DNA of 64,000 bases. Source: Larkinella rosea. Lineage in GTDB: Bacteria; Bacteroidota; Bacteroidia; Cytophagales; Spirosomataceae. The translations under genes were made by a program, and so were the position numbers. A model generated the notes under the pieces. That model saw nothing but the letters and a program-made list of their open reading frames with translations, was not told the DNA's origin and did not search any database. Below are positions 50,243 to 58,554 of the stretch, in pieces (within the stretch, counting starts at the first letter, position 1; every line of letters starts with the position of its first letter). Location: assembly GCF_003858635.1 (NCBI RefSeq), contig NZ_RQJO01000011.1, positions 310,001 to 374,000 on the forward strand, in the 5' to 3' direction.

Positions 50243-52858
50243 ATGAACCCAAAACCAGTTCCGCCCCGTCTGGCCGACCAACTGCTGAAACTCTTCTGCT
50301 CTCCCGACCGACTGGAGGAAGTGCAGGGAGATTTGCACGAGGAGTTTGCCTGGCAGGTTCGGCGCATTGGTGAACGACGGGCGCGGCTGCGGTACTGGCG
50401 CGATGTGCTGGGGTTCTTAAAACCGTTCGCCATTAAAAGGAAATCACCTGATTATTCAACAACTACGCTAACGAACCCCTTTATGCTCCGGAATCACTTG
50501 AAAATCGCCTGGCGGAATCTGGTGAAAGACCGCCAGTTTACGCTGCTGAATCTGATCGGTTTATCGACCGGTTTGGCCTGTACGTTGTTGATTTACCTGT
50601 GGGTAAACGACGAGCTGCACATCGACAAATACAACGAAAAAGACGACCAGCTTTTTCAGGTCATGGCCAATCATTTCCACGAAGACGACATTAAAACGAT
50701 CAACCACACACCCGGTTTGCTGGCAGACGCGCTGGCGGCCGAAATGCCCGAAGTTGAGCACGCCGTGACGGTCGTTCCAGCGTCCTGGTTTTCGAGCAAA
50801 GGGCTCATTTCGTTCGGCGAAAACCACCTGAAAGCGGGGGGGCAATTCGTCGGGAAGGATTATTTCAACGTGTTCACCTGCCCTTTTTTGCAGGGCGATA
50901 AAAACAGCATCTTCGCGGATAATAATACGGTTGCTCTTTCCGAAGAGATGGCGGTAAAACTGTTTGGCAACACGAAAGACGTGCTCGGCAAGGCCATCAA
51001 ATGGGATCTCGGCCAGTTCACCGGGACGTACCGGGTGGGCGGTATTTTCCAGAATAGTCCGGCCAATTCAACCGAGCCGTTTGACCTCCTGTTCAGTTTC
51101 AACGTCTTTTTTGTCCGGCGGCCCGGCATGGAAAACTGGGGAAACAGCGATCCCAGTACCTTCCTGATTTTGCGGAAAGGAACGGATCTGGCCCAATTCA
51201 ATGCCAAAATCCGGGATTTTTTACAGACGAAAGACAAGACGAAAACGCAGCTATTTGCGATTAACTATTCCGATAAATACCTCCACGGACAATTTGAAAA
51301 CGGTGTGCAAACCGGCGGACGAATTGCGTACGTCCGGCTTTTCTCGATCATTGCGGTTTTTATCCTGATCATTGCCTGCATCAATTTCATGAACCTCTCG
51401 ACGGCCAAAGCATCGGGTCGGATCAAGGAAGTGGGCATCAAAAAGGTAGTGGGTGCGTTTCGCAGTTCGCTTGTTGTTCAATACCTCGGCGAATCCATTT
51501 TGATGGCTTTTCTGTCGCTGATCGGGGCGGTTTTTCTGCTGATTCTGCTTCTTCCCCACTTCAATACGATTACCGGAAAACACCTCAGTCTGGAATTTGA
51601 GGCTCCGCTGATCCTGTCCATGTTGGGAATAACGCTGCTGACCGGTTTAATCGCGGGCAGTTATCCGGCCTTGTACCTTTCCGGTTTTAACCCGACGGCG
51701 GTTTTGAAAGGCAAGCTCAAAACGTCGGTCGGCGAATTGCTGGTCCGTAAAGGGCTGGTGGTTTTTCAATTTGCGGTTTCGATTCTCTTCATTGTCTCGG
51801 TGCTGGTGGTTCACCGGCAAATCGACTACATCCAGACCAAGAACCTGGGCTATAACCGGGATAACATCATCCATTTCGAAATTCCGCTCGATAATGATTC
51901 GGTCAAACTGAAATCGGCCGAAGCCTTTCTGGGTGAAATCAAAGCGATTCCGGGCGTGCTCAACGCGACGAGCTACTACCACACGCTGACGGGTGATCAC
52001 GGGGCCATTTCCGGTCTTGAATGGCCGGGCAGACCGGCAGGCAAAGACATCGATTTTGCGAATCTGGAAGTGGGCTACAATTTTATGCAAACTGTCGGGA
52101 TGGAACTGAAGGAAGGTCGCTATTTTTCCAACAACCCGAGTGCGGATAACGAGATCATTTTCAACGAAGCGGCCATCAAAAGCATGGGATTGAAAGACCC
52201 GGTCGGCAAAACGATCAAGTTTTGGGGGCATGAACGGCAGATCGTTGGCGTGGTGAAAAATTTCAATTTCGAATCACTTTACGAAGACGTCAAACCGTGC
52301 TTTTTTCAGGCCGATCCGGTCCTGCCCAACATCATGGTGAAGATACAGGGCGGAACGGAAAAACAGACCATTGACCGCATTCAGAAGACGTTTGAAGTCT
52401 ACAACCAGGGGCTGATTTTTGACTACCAGTTTCTGGACGAAAACTACAAGGCGCTTTATGCCGCCGAACGCCGGATCGGGGTATTGTCCCGGTATTTCGC
52501 CGGACTTACCATCCTGATTTGCTGCCTGGGGTTATTCGGTCTGGCGGCTTTCACGGCCCAACGGCGGCAGAAGGAAATCGGCATCCGGAAAGTGGTAGGC
52601 GCCACCGTGAGCAACGTTGCCGTCATGCTGTCGATGGATTTCCTGAAGCTGTTGGTCATCGCGCTGCTGATCGCTTTTCCCATCATCGGCTGGGCGCTAA
52701 ACCAGTGGCTGCACAACTTCGCTTTCCATGTCGATCTGGGTTGGGGCGTGTTTGTCGTTACCGGCCTGTCGATCCTATTCATTACGTTATTAACGGTTGG
52801 ATATCAAGCCATTAAGGCCGCGCTGACGAATCCAGTGAAATCGCTGCGGAGTGAATAA
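50243..52858 (+). CDS. Prefix-bearing MacB/FtsX-type ABC permease, copy 15
   Basis: An 871-residue protein. It begins MNPKPVPPRLADQLLKLF, four residues longer than the other prefixes, so the junction Met is 81 (MLRNHLKIAWRN). Mixed-subgroup body near copy 8: GLSTGLACTLLIYLWVNDE, then LHIDKYNEKDDQLFQVMA; INFMNLSTAKASGRIKEVG near 379-397, where KEVGIKKVVGA has Lys for the usual Arg. The second bundle reads AQRRQKEIGIRKVVGAT near 772. It ends NPVKSLRSE. It has no inverted repeat immediately upstream, only 45 bases to the divergent Uma2 start, so it probably has its own promoter there. Confidence 0.95.
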   Translation: MNPKPVPPRLADQLLKLFCSPDRLEEVQGDLHEEFAWQVRRIGERRARLRYWRDVLGFLKPFAIKRKSPDYSTTTLTNPFMLRNHLKIAWRNLVKDRQFTLLNLIGLSTGLACTLLIYLWVNDELHIDKYNEKDDQLFQVMANHFHEDDIKTINHTPGLLADALAAEMPEVEHAVTVVPASWFSSKGLISFGENHLKAGGQFVGKDYFNVFTCPFLQGDKNSIFADNNTVALSEEMAVKLFGNTKDVLGKAIKWDLGQFTGTYRVGGIFQNSPANSTEPFDLLFSFNVFFVRRPGMENWGNSDPSTFLILRKGTDLAQFNAKIRDFLQTKDKTKTQLFAINYSDKYLHGQFENGVQTGGRIAYVRLFSIIAVFILIIACINFMNLSTAKASGRIKEVGIKKVVGAFRSSLVVQYLGESILMAFLSLIGAVFLLILLLPHFNTITGKHLSLEFEAPLILSMLGITLLTGLIAGSYPALYLSGFNPTAVLKGKLKTSVGELLVRKGLVVFQFAVSILFIVSVLVVHRQIDYIQTKNLGYNRDNIIHFEIPLDNDSVKLKSAEAFLGEIKAIPGVLNATSYYHTLTGDHGAISGLEWPGRPAGKDIDFANLEVGYNFMQTVGMELKEGRYFSNNPSADNEIIFNEAAIKSMGLKDPVGKTIKFWGHERQIVGVVKNFNFESLYEDVKPCFFQADPVLPNIMVKIQGGTEKQTIDRIQKTFEVYNQGLIFDYQFLDENYKALYAAERRIGVLSRYFAGLTILICCLGLFGLAAFTAQRRQKEIGIRKVVGATVSNVAVMLSMDFLKLLVIALLIAFPIIGWALNQWLHNFAFHVDLGWGVFVVTGLSILFITLLTVGYQAIKAALTNPVKSLRSE

Positions 52859-52865
52859 AACCGTC

Positions 52866-53009
52866 CTGAACTGGGATTACGCGGATTAAAGGATTAAGAG
52901 GATAAAGTTGCCAACAATTAATCCTGGTAAATCTTTCTGTCCTGTGTACTCCGAGATGCATTGTCAAGAATATCCTCTTAATCCTTTAATCCGCGTAATC
53001 CCAGTTCAG
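52866..53009. repeat. Inverted repeat, GGATTACGCGGATT family, locus f
   Basis: Left arm 52866-52903 and right arm 52972-53009 match over 38 bases. The last base of the right arm is the base before the ATG of copy 16. The 68-base loop has no recognisable gene. Confidence 0.93.
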
Positions 53010-55613
53010 ATGAAACCGCCCCGCTTAGCCGACCAACTCCTCAAACTCTTCTGCGCTCCCCACCGTCTGGAGGAGGTGCAGGGGGATTTGCACGAGGAAT
53101 TTGCCTGGCAGGTTCGGCGGGTGGGCGAATGGCGGGCGCGCTGGCGCTATTGGCGGGATGTGCTGGGATTCTTAAAACCGTTTGCCACCAAACGCAAGTC
53201 AACACCTTATTATTCATACTCTTCCTTAAGTCCTGTTATGGTACGTAATTATTTTAAAACCGCCTGGCGGAACCTCCTGAATAACAAGGGGTATTCGGCC
53301 ATCAATATCATTGGCTTATCGGTCGGCATGGCCGTCGCGATGCTGATTGGGCTGTGGATTTACGACGAACTGTCGTTCAACCAATACCACCAGAACCACA
53401 ACCGCATTGCGCAGGTGCTGGAAAACCAGACCCTGGAAGAGGGCATCCAAACCTACGGTGCCCTGCCGTTTCCCCTGAGCCGCGAACTGCGGACCAACTA
53501 CCCGGACGACTTCAAAACCGTCGTGGCAAATTCCTGGGCGGAACAGATTCTGGCGTATCAGGATCAGAAATTTACCCGGCGCGGAAGTTTTGCCGAACCG
53601 GAATTCCCGGAAATGTTCTCCCTGAAAATGCGGAGCGGCTCGCGTTCGGGCCTGAAAGATCCCGCTTCGATTTTACTTTCTGAATCGGTTGCGAAAGCGC
53701 TTTTCGGTGACGCTGATCCACTCCACAAAACGATTAAAGTTGGCAATAAATACAACGTGCAGGTAACGGGCGTCTACGAAGATTTACCCCACAATACGTT
53801 GTTCCAAAATCTGGGTTTCGTAGCACCGATCGAACTGATTTTCTCCGAAGACAAAGACCGGTTGTTTGTTAATAACTGGCGCAGCAGTTCCTTCGAGATT
53901 TTTGCGCAACTGAATCCGAACAGCCGTTTCGACGATGTTTCCCGGAAAATCAGGGACGTTTTTCGCCACCATACGGAAAGTAAATCGAAACCGGCCTTGT
54001 TTTTACACCCCATGAGCCGCTGGCATTTGTATTCGGAGTTTAAAAACGGCGTGAGTACGGGCGGACGCATCCAGTTTGTCTGGTTGTTTGGCATCATTGG
54101 CGGTTTTGTGCTGCTGCTGGCCTGCATCAATTTCATGAATCTGAGCACCGCGCGCTCGCAGAAACGGGCGAAAGAAGTCGGGATTCGGAAGGCGATTGGG
54201 TCGCAGCGAAGCCAGATCATCGGTCAGTTTTTCAGCGAATCGTTTCTGGTGGTGGCCTTGTCTTTTGTATTATCCTTACTCCTGGTGCAAATTGCCCTGC
54301 CGGTTTTTAACGAAGTGGCCGGCAAGCAGATGGCAATGTTGTGGTCGGACGCCCGGTTCTGGTTGCTGAGCATCGGTTTTATTCTCTTCACGGGCCTTGT
54401 AGCGGGCAGTTATCCCGCGCTTTACCTGTCTTCTTTTCAGCCGATTAAAGTCCTGAAAGGAACCTTTAACCTGGGTCGGCTGGCAACGATTCCCCGCAAG
54501 GTGCTGGTGGTGGTGCAGTTTACGGTTTCGGTGACGCTCATCATCGGAACAATCCTTGTTTTCCGGCAGATTCAGTTCGCTAAAAACCGCCCGCTTGGGT
54601 ACAACTACGACGGATTGATCAACATCACGATGAATACGCCCGAACTACAGGGTCGGTATGATCGGCTCCGAAACGAGTTGCTGGCTACCGGCGCCGTTGC
54701 CAACATGGCCGAAGCCTCGAGCCCGGCCACGAATATCTGGTCGTCGGCCAATAACCTGGATTGGCGGGGTAAGAATCCGGAGCAGACTTCGGCATTCGGA
54801 ACCATCTGCGTGACCCCGGAATTTGGCGACGTGGTGGGGTGGAAAATCAAGGAAGGTCGTGGTTTCTCCCGGCAGTTTTCAACGGATTCGATGACGTTTG
54901 TTCTGAACGAAGCGGCTGTGAAACAAACCGGACTCAAAAAACCGGTCGGCGAAACCATCCGCTGGCACGATCAGAACTGGAAAGTGATTGGGGTCGTGAA
55001 AGACATGGTCATGACATCGCCTTTCGATCCGGTGGTGCCAACGGTTTTTATGATGAACACCCGCGAACGGACGCTGAATTTTATCCACATCAAGCTGAAT
55101 CCGGCGATGAGCGCGGGGATGGCGCTGGAAAAACTGGAGACGGTTTTCGAAAAGATCAACCCCGATGCGCCGTTCGAGTACAAGTTTGCCGATCAGGAGT
55201 TTGCGACCAAATTTGCGGCTGAAGAACGCATCGGTAAACTGGCGAGTTTCTTCGCCGGGCTGGCCATTTTTATCAGTTGCCTGGGCATTTTTGGGCTGGC
55301 GTCGTTCATCGCCGAGCAGCGCACCAAAGAAATCGGTGTTCGGAAGGTATTGGGTGCGTCGGTCGCCAACCTCTGGGGCTTGCTGTCGAAAGATTTTGTG
55401 CTGCTGGTCATCATCTCCTGCGTGATTTCGTCGCCGATTGCCTGGTATTTCCTGAACGACTGGCTCCAGAAATACGAATACCGCACGGAAATTAGCTGGT
55501 GGATTTTCGCAGCCGCCGGTTTTGGCTCCCTTTTCATCACCCTGCTGACCGTCAGTTTTCAGTCGATCAAAGCCGCTTTGATGAATCCGGTGAAGTCACT
55601 TCGAAGTGAATAA
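53010..55613 (+). CDS. Prefix-bearing MacB/FtsX-type ABC permease, copy 16
   Basis: An 867-residue protein from the ATG at 53010. A longer frame from 52908 would translate the repeat and is rejected because MKPPRLADQLLKLFCAPHRL is the prefix start. Junction Met77 (MVRNYFKTAWRNLLNNKGY). Subgroup C body: GMAVAMLIGLWIYDELSFN, HPMSRWHLYSEFKNG before TM2, INFMNLSTARSQKRAKEVG near 371-389 then IRKAIGSQRSQIIGQFFSES. The second bundle reads EQRTKEIGVRKVLGAS near 768, then VANLWGLLSKDF. It ends NPVKSLRSE. Closest to copy 18, which lacks the prefix. Confidence 0.95.
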   Translation: MKPPRLADQLLKLFCAPHRLEEVQGDLHEEFAWQVRRVGEWRARWRYWRDVLGFLKPFATKRKSTPYYSYSSLSPVMVRNYFKTAWRNLLNNKGYSAINIIGLSVGMAVAMLIGLWIYDELSFNQYHQNHNRIAQVLENQTLEEGIQTYGALPFPLSRELRTNYPDDFKTVVANSWAEQILAYQDQKFTRRGSFAEPEFPEMFSLKMRSGSRSGLKDPASILLSESVAKALFGDADPLHKTIKVGNKYNVQVTGVYEDLPHNTLFQNLGFVAPIELIFSEDKDRLFVNNWRSSSFEIFAQLNPNSRFDDVSRKIRDVFRHHTESKSKPALFLHPMSRWHLYSEFKNGVSTGGRIQFVWLFGIIGGFVLLLACINFMNLSTARSQKRAKEVGIRKAIGSQRSQIIGQFFSESFLVVALSFVLSLLLVQIALPVFNEVAGKQMAMLWSDARFWLLSIGFILFTGLVAGSYPALYLSSFQPIKVLKGTFNLGRLATIPRKVLVVVQFTVSVTLIIGTILVFRQIQFAKNRPLGYNYDGLINITMNTPELQGRYDRLRNELLATGAVANMAEASSPATNIWSSANNLDWRGKNPEQTSAFGTICVTPEFGDVVGWKIKEGRGFSRQFSTDSMTFVLNEAAVKQTGLKKPVGETIRWHDQNWKVIGVVKDMVMTSPFDPVVPTVFMMNTRERTLNFIHIKLNPAMSAGMALEKLETVFEKINPDAPFEYKFADQEFATKFAAEERIGKLASFFAGLAIFISCLGIFGLASFIAEQRTKEIGVRKVLGASVANLWGLLSKDFVLLVIISCVISSPIAWYFLNDWLQKYEYRTEISWWIFAAAGFGSLFITLLTVSFQSIKAALMNPVKSLRSE

Positions 55614-55621
55614 TCTGAACT

Positions 55622-55733
55622 GTCTTGAACTGGGATTACGCGGATTAAAGGATTAACTGGGATTTCCTGTTTTGCTTTTAATTCCGAAGAATATCCTCTT
55701 AATCCTTTAATCCGCGTAATCCCAGTTCAAGAC
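55622..55733. repeat. Inverted repeat, GGATTACGCGGATT family, locus g
   Basis: The left arm begins GTCTTGAACTGGGATTACG (55622) and the right arm ends CGTAATCCCAGTTCAAGAC (55733), 3 bases before the ATG of copy 17. Left arms of e and g both read ...GATTAACTGGGAT where others read ...GATTAAGAGGAT. An extra CTGAAC just upstream may be the remnant of another arm. Confidence 0.92.
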
Positions 55734-55736
55734 GAT

Positions 55737-58370
55737 ATGAAACCACCCCGCTTCGCTGACCAACTGCTGAAATTCTTCTGCTCGCCCGACCACCTGGAGG
55801 AGGTGCTGGGTGATTTGCACGAGGAGTTTGCGTACCAGCGTCGGCGCATCGGCGAAAACCGGGCGCGTTGGCGGTATTGGTGGGATGTGGTTGGTTTTAT
55901 CTTCTCCTTTGCGCTGAGAAGGAAGTCCCAGAATAATTCGACAACAACGATAACGAACCCGATTATGATCCGAAATTACTTCAAAATCGCCTGGCGGAAT
56001 TTACTTCGCTACCGACTCAACAGCACGCTGACCATTGCCGGATTGGCGCTGGGTCTGGCCTGCGGTTTACTCATCATTCTTCACGTCAGGGAAGAGTTGC
56101 GCTACGATAAAGGCTTCGCGAAAGCCGACCGGATTTACCGGATCAATTCAGAGAATATTGGGGAGAAAACCCGGCGCTGGGCTGCTACATCGCCCATCCT
56201 CGGAATTGAAATGAAGCGGGAGATTCCGGCGATACAAACCGTGATCCGGTTTCATCGACCGTACCCGGACCGGGTATTCAGCTACGCGCCGTCGGGCGGA
56301 GAATCGAAGCAATTTGAGGAAAAAACCGGTTTTTACGCGGATTCGACGGTGGTCGATGTGTTTGACCTGCCGTTTGTCAAGGGAGATTCACGGACAGCTC
56401 TGAAGCAGCAGGACGCCATTGTGCTGACGGAAACGATGGCCAAAAAATACTTTGGCGACGCGGAGCCGCTTGGCAAAATCATTCAGGACGATCTGGACAA
56501 ACGACCGCTGACGGTGACGGGCGTCATCCGGGATTTTGGGTTTCCGACGCACCTGAAATTCGACTACCTCATTTCGATGTCAACCTATTATAAGTACGCC
56601 GACAAAGGATCGTTGGAAAGCCGGACCTGGTCGGGATTTTACAATTATGTATTGCTGAACGCGAATGCGTCGCGTCCGGCGGTGGAATCGAAAATTCCGG
56701 TGTTCATGGTGAAATTTTACGAAGTGAACGGCGAAAACCGGAAGGATATTCTGACCACCCGGAAAACGCTCCTTCAGCCGATTACGGATATTCACCTGCA
56801 CTCGAAACTGGAAAAGGAAATGAGCCCGAACAGCGACATTCTGTACGTCTACGTGTTTTCGGTGGCGGCTTTGTTTATCCTGCTGGTGGCGTCGGTCAAC
56901 TTCATCAACATGGCGACGGCGCAGGCCTTTAACCGAATGAAAGAAGTGGGCGTCCGGAAAGTGCTGGGCGCCCGCAAAGGACAACTGGTCAACCAGTTTC
57001 TGGGCGAATCGTTCCTGCTGACGCTGGGGGGCGCGTTGCTGGCGCTGCTGCTGTTCTGGCAGGCGATTCCGTTTTACAACGATCTGACGGCAAAGGAGCT
57101 TCGTTTTGGGCAGCTGTTTACCGTATCGAATGTCGTCATTATGTTTGGGCTGGCCGGACTGATCAGCCTGATTGCGGGTCTGTATCCCGCGTGGTTCATC
57201 TCGAATTTTGAACCGGTTACGTCGTTGAAAGGGAAAAAAAGTACGGTTTCGTCGGTTACGCTGGTACGCAAAGGCTTGATTGTCTTTCAGTTTGCGGTTT
57301 CCGTTTTCATGATTTTCAGCACGATCGTGGTGTACCGCCAAATGCAGTTTTTCCAGAATAAAAAGTTGGGCTTCGATCAGGAACAGGTCGTGGCCGTTAA
57401 ACTTTACGGACAAAGCATGCACGAAAAAGCGAATACGATTCAGAGTGAGTTGCTGCAAAATTCGGCGATCACGGATGTCGCCCGGATTTCGGTTTTGCCC
57501 GGCGACCGGTTTAGTACCGATATGCTTATCCCGGTAGGAAAAGCCGACGATGCGAGCCAGATGCGGTTTATGTGGGCCGACGAACACATGCTGCCGGTGC
57601 TGAAAATTGGCCTGAAAACCGGTCGCAATTTCGTGCAGCGAAACGTACGTTCTCACTTCGCTTATATTCTGAACGAAGCCGCCGTGAAAGCGCTTAAGTT
57701 GCAGTCGCCCATCGGGCAGAAAATGGTTTCACTGGGCGATACGGGCGAGATTGTGGGCGTTGTCAATGATTTCCATTTTGCTTCCCTTCATAGCGCCGTC
57801 GAACCGCTGGTGATTGTTCAGCACCCCGGTCAGGCCAATTACTTTTTGTTAAAAATCAAAGGGAAAAACCTGCCCGAAACGGTGCAGTTTGCCCGCAACA
57901 CGCTGGCGCGGGTTTCGCCCGAAAGCCTGTTCAGTTACACCTTTCTCGACGAAAAACTGGCCCGGCTCTACGATTCGGAGCAACGCGTGGGCAATGTGTT
58001 GAAAGTCTTTGCGGTTTTTGCTATTTTCATCTCCTGCCTGGGGTTATTCGGCCTGTCGGCCTACGCGGCTCAACTGCGGACCAAGGAGGTCGGCATTCGG
58101 AAAGTGCTGGGTGCCACGGTTTCGGGGGTTGTCGTGCTGCTTTCCAAAGATTTCCTGCGGCTGGTGCTCATGGCCACCCTGCTGGCTTCTCCGCTGGCCG
58201 GATGGGCGATGAGCCGCTGGCTGGAAGGCTTTGCGTACGCCATCGATCTGGAATGGTGGATGTTTGCGCTGACGGCCTTTCTGGCGGTTTTCGTCGCCGT
58301 GCTGACCATCAGTTTCCAGAGCATCAAAGCCGCGCTGATGAATCCCGTGAAGAGTTTGAAAAGCGAGTAG
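55737..58370 (+). CDS. Prefix-bearing MacB/FtsX-type ABC permease, copy 17
   Basis: An 877-residue protein and the last with a prefix (MKPPRFADQLLKFFCSPDHL, EEVLGDLHEEFAYQRRRIG, junction Met77 MIRNYFKIAWRN). The body is the most divergent of the block: TM1 GLALGLACGLLIILHVREE, the first periplasmic domain starting LRYDKGFAKADRIYRINS, then VNFINMATAQAFNRMKEVG near 385-403 followed by VRKVLGARKGQLVNQFLGES. The second bundle reads QLRTKEVGIRKVLGAT near 777, with Leu for Gln. It ends NPVKSLKSE. Mixed subgroup. Followed by a double copy of the GGATTACGCGGATT repeat. Confidence 0.95.
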   Translation: MKPPRFADQLLKFFCSPDHLEEVLGDLHEEFAYQRRRIGENRARWRYWWDVVGFIFSFALRRKSQNNSTTTITNPIMIRNYFKIAWRNLLRYRLNSTLTIAGLALGLACGLLIILHVREELRYDKGFAKADRIYRINSENIGEKTRRWAATSPILGIEMKREIPAIQTVIRFHRPYPDRVFSYAPSGGESKQFEEKTGFYADSTVVDVFDLPFVKGDSRTALKQQDAIVLTETMAKKYFGDAEPLGKIIQDDLDKRPLTVTGVIRDFGFPTHLKFDYLISMSTYYKYADKGSLESRTWSGFYNYVLLNANASRPAVESKIPVFMVKFYEVNGENRKDILTTRKTLLQPITDIHLHSKLEKEMSPNSDILYVYVFSVAALFILLVASVNFINMATAQAFNRMKEVGVRKVLGARKGQLVNQFLGESFLLTLGGALLALLLFWQAIPFYNDLTAKELRFGQLFTVSNVVIMFGLAGLISLIAGLYPAWFISNFEPVTSLKGKKSTVSSVTLVRKGLIVFQFAVSVFMIFSTIVVYRQMQFFQNKKLGFDQEQVVAVKLYGQSMHEKANTIQSELLQNSAITDVARISVLPGDRFSTDMLIPVGKADDASQMRFMWADEHMLPVLKIGLKTGRNFVQRNVRSHFAYILNEAAVKALKLQSPIGQKMVSLGDTGEIVGVVNDFHFASLHSAVEPLVIVQHPGQANYFLLKIKGKNLPETVQFARNTLARVSPESLFSYTFLDEKLARLYDSEQRVGNVLKVFAVFAIFISCLGLFGLSAYAAQLRTKEVGIRKVLGATVSGVVVLLSKDFLRLVLMATLLASPLAGWAMSRWLEGFAYAIDLEWWMFALTAFLAVFVAVLTISFQSIKAALMNPVKSLKSE

Positions 58371-58512
58371 TCTTGAACTCGGATTACGCGGATTAAAGGA
58401 TTAAGAGGATTAGTCTGAACTCGGATTACGCAGATTAAAGGATTAACTAGGATTGATTGGAAATATATTGAATCCTCTTAATCCTTTAATCCGCGTAATC
58501 CGAGTTCAAGAC
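58371..58512. repeat. Compound inverted repeat, GGATTACGCGGATT family, locus h
   Basis: Two left arms (58371-58410 and 58414-58453) face one right arm (58472-58512), and a further CAGTTCAAG remnant lies at 58518-58526. Both left arms read AACTCGGATTACG and the right arm CGTAATCCGAGTT: the G-to-C change relative to the other loci is compensated on the other arm. It begins directly at the stop of copy 17. Confidence 0.9.
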
Positions 58513-58554
58513 AACCTCAGTTCAAGAAACGTTAATCATTCAACCAACCCGAAC

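Noticed and set aside
52908-53009. Longer N terminus for permease copy 16
   Set aside because: The extra 34 residues would be translated from the inverted repeat; the conserved prefix begins at 53010.
56580-57656. 358-codon minus-strand frame inside permease copy 17
   Set aside because: Antisense shadow with Gln/Arg/His-rich sequence and no domain.
4936-58512. Possible CRISPR array from the repeated 37-base sequence
   Set aside because: The copies are kilobases apart, inverted in pairs and placed between genes, not regularly spaced with unique short spacers.
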